NCBI GenBank assembly: GCA_022722495.1
Contig: JAIJLI010000149.1
Span: forward strand, 1-5,792
Length of the DNA: 5,792 nt
Origin: Dialister sp.
GTDB lineage: Bacteria; Bacillota; Negativicutes; Veillonellales; Dialisteraceae
Direction: 5' to 3'
The notes below the pieces were generated by a model, which was not told the DNA's origin, did no database searches, and saw only the letters and a program-made list of their open reading frames with translations. Shown one piece after another: positions 5,211-5,792 of this stretch; position 1 is the stretch's first letter; the number at the start of each line of letters is the position of its first letter. The translations under genes and the position numbers were made by a program.

Positions 5211-5792
5211 ATGAAAATATACGCGCTCTTGCTCGCTTCGCTTCTGGCCGTGGGCCTTTCTGGCTGCGGCGCAGAGACGAAACCAGCGGCTTCCTCGGCA
5301 CCCGCCGCTTCCTCGCAGTCTGTGCCCGTGAAGGCGATCCATGAGATCGCGCCGGCCTCAGAAAAGGTTTTCCAAGAGGCGTCTACTCTCTACGCCAAAG
5401 GGCAGAATCGGGAGGCACTTCTCACTTGTGACAAGGCGTTGGAAATCGATCGGGAGAATTACAAAGCGCTTTCTCTGAAGGGGCTCATACTGGCGCTCGA
5501 TGTCTCGCCGGAACAGGGGATCGGACAGATTTTGAAGGCGCTCAAAATCAATCCCGATTACACGCAGGCTTTTTATGATATGGCGATGGCGCAGAAGCTT
5601 GCCAAGCATTATGATGAATCGATCTCCTACTTCCAAAAAGTGCTTGCAGACGATCCGAAGAATACGTGGTCTCTCTATGGGATTGCAACGAACTATGCAG
5701 ATAAAAAGGATAAGGCGAATGCGCTGTCTTACTTACGGCAGGCGATGGCGCTCGATCCGCAGCATGTCCGTCCCGAAGCCATGCAGCAGGAT
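5211..5792 (+). CDS. TPR-repeat lipoprotein, 3' end beyond the window
   Basis: The frame stays open for 194 codons to the right edge, so the C-terminus is missing. Residues 1-19 form a lipoprotein signal peptide: Lys2, a hydrophobic core, then the lipobox LSGC with Cys19 as the predicted lipidation site. Residues 20-48 are a flexible Ala/Ser/Pro-rich linker. From about residue 50 come four tetratricopeptide repeats of 34 residues (about 50-83, 84-117, 118-151, 152-185), each ending in a phrase such as ALEIDREN, ALKINPDY, VLADDPKN or AMALDPQH, with the usual Ala, Gly and Tyr helix-packing positions. TPR arrays bind other proteins, so an envelope-anchored scaffold or assembly role is likely; no enzymatic domain is visible in this part. 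It is divergent from the dehydrogenase and has its own probable promoter. The exact partner and function are not known. Confidence 0.9.
   Translation, partial: MKIYALLLASLLAVGLSGCGAETKPAASSAPAASSQSVPVKAIHEIAPASEKVFQEASTLYAKGQNREALLTCDKALEIDRENYKALSLKGLILALDVSPEQGIGQILKALKINPDYTQAFYDMAMAQKLAKHYDESISYFQKVLADDPKNTWSLYGIATNYADKKDKANALSYLRQAMALDPQHVRPEAMQQD

Overview
The window is ordinary chromosomal DNA from a low-to-mid GC bacterium with Firmicutes-like expression signals: near-consensus -35/-10 boxes, strong AGGAGG-type ribosome binding sites and U-tailed hairpin terminators. The outer-membrane-style or periplasmic TPR lipoprotein, the NhaC-type antiporter and the moderate GC would fit a Negativicutes member (Megasphaera/Dialister type). 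That assignment is inference from general character only; no marker gene is present.

Layout, left to right. Positions 1-199 hold no convincing gene; an inverted repeat at 174-207 overlaps the -35 box of the next unit. A self-contained tRNA-Val(GAC) unit follows: promoter 200-228, tRNA 244-320 with encoded CCA, hairpin terminator 324-347. After about 200 bases without a gene come two tandem, related EamA/DMT-family permeases (547-1452 and 1543-2469), 90 bases apart with no terminator between them, so probably co-transcribed. A separate promoter (2589-2617) then drives an NhaC-family Na+/H+ antiporter (2674-4164), which ends in a strong hairpin terminator (4175-4209).

On the minus strand and convergent with the antiporter lies a classical short-chain dehydrogenase of the YdfG-like type (5004 down to 4246). 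It is divergent from a TPR-repeat lipoprotein (from 5211, running off the right end with no stop). The lipoprotein has a clear lipobox and four 34-residue repeats. The divergent intergenic region (5019-5210) holds a symmetric -10 element and a GC-rich block that may be a dispersed repeat.

The genes do not form an obvious pathway. Three of the five proteins are small-solute or ion transporters of the inner membrane; the dehydrogenase is cytosolic and the lipoprotein is an envelope protein. I found no CRISPR array, phage gene, insertion sequence, toxin-antitoxin pair or defence system, and I do not claim a novel system. The points worth checking are regulatory or evolutionary: the inverted repeat on the tRNA promoter, the tandem wobble pairs in the tRNA acceptor stem, the paralogous permease pair, the NDAG variant in the dehydrogenase, the symmetric -10 and two possible intergenic repeats.
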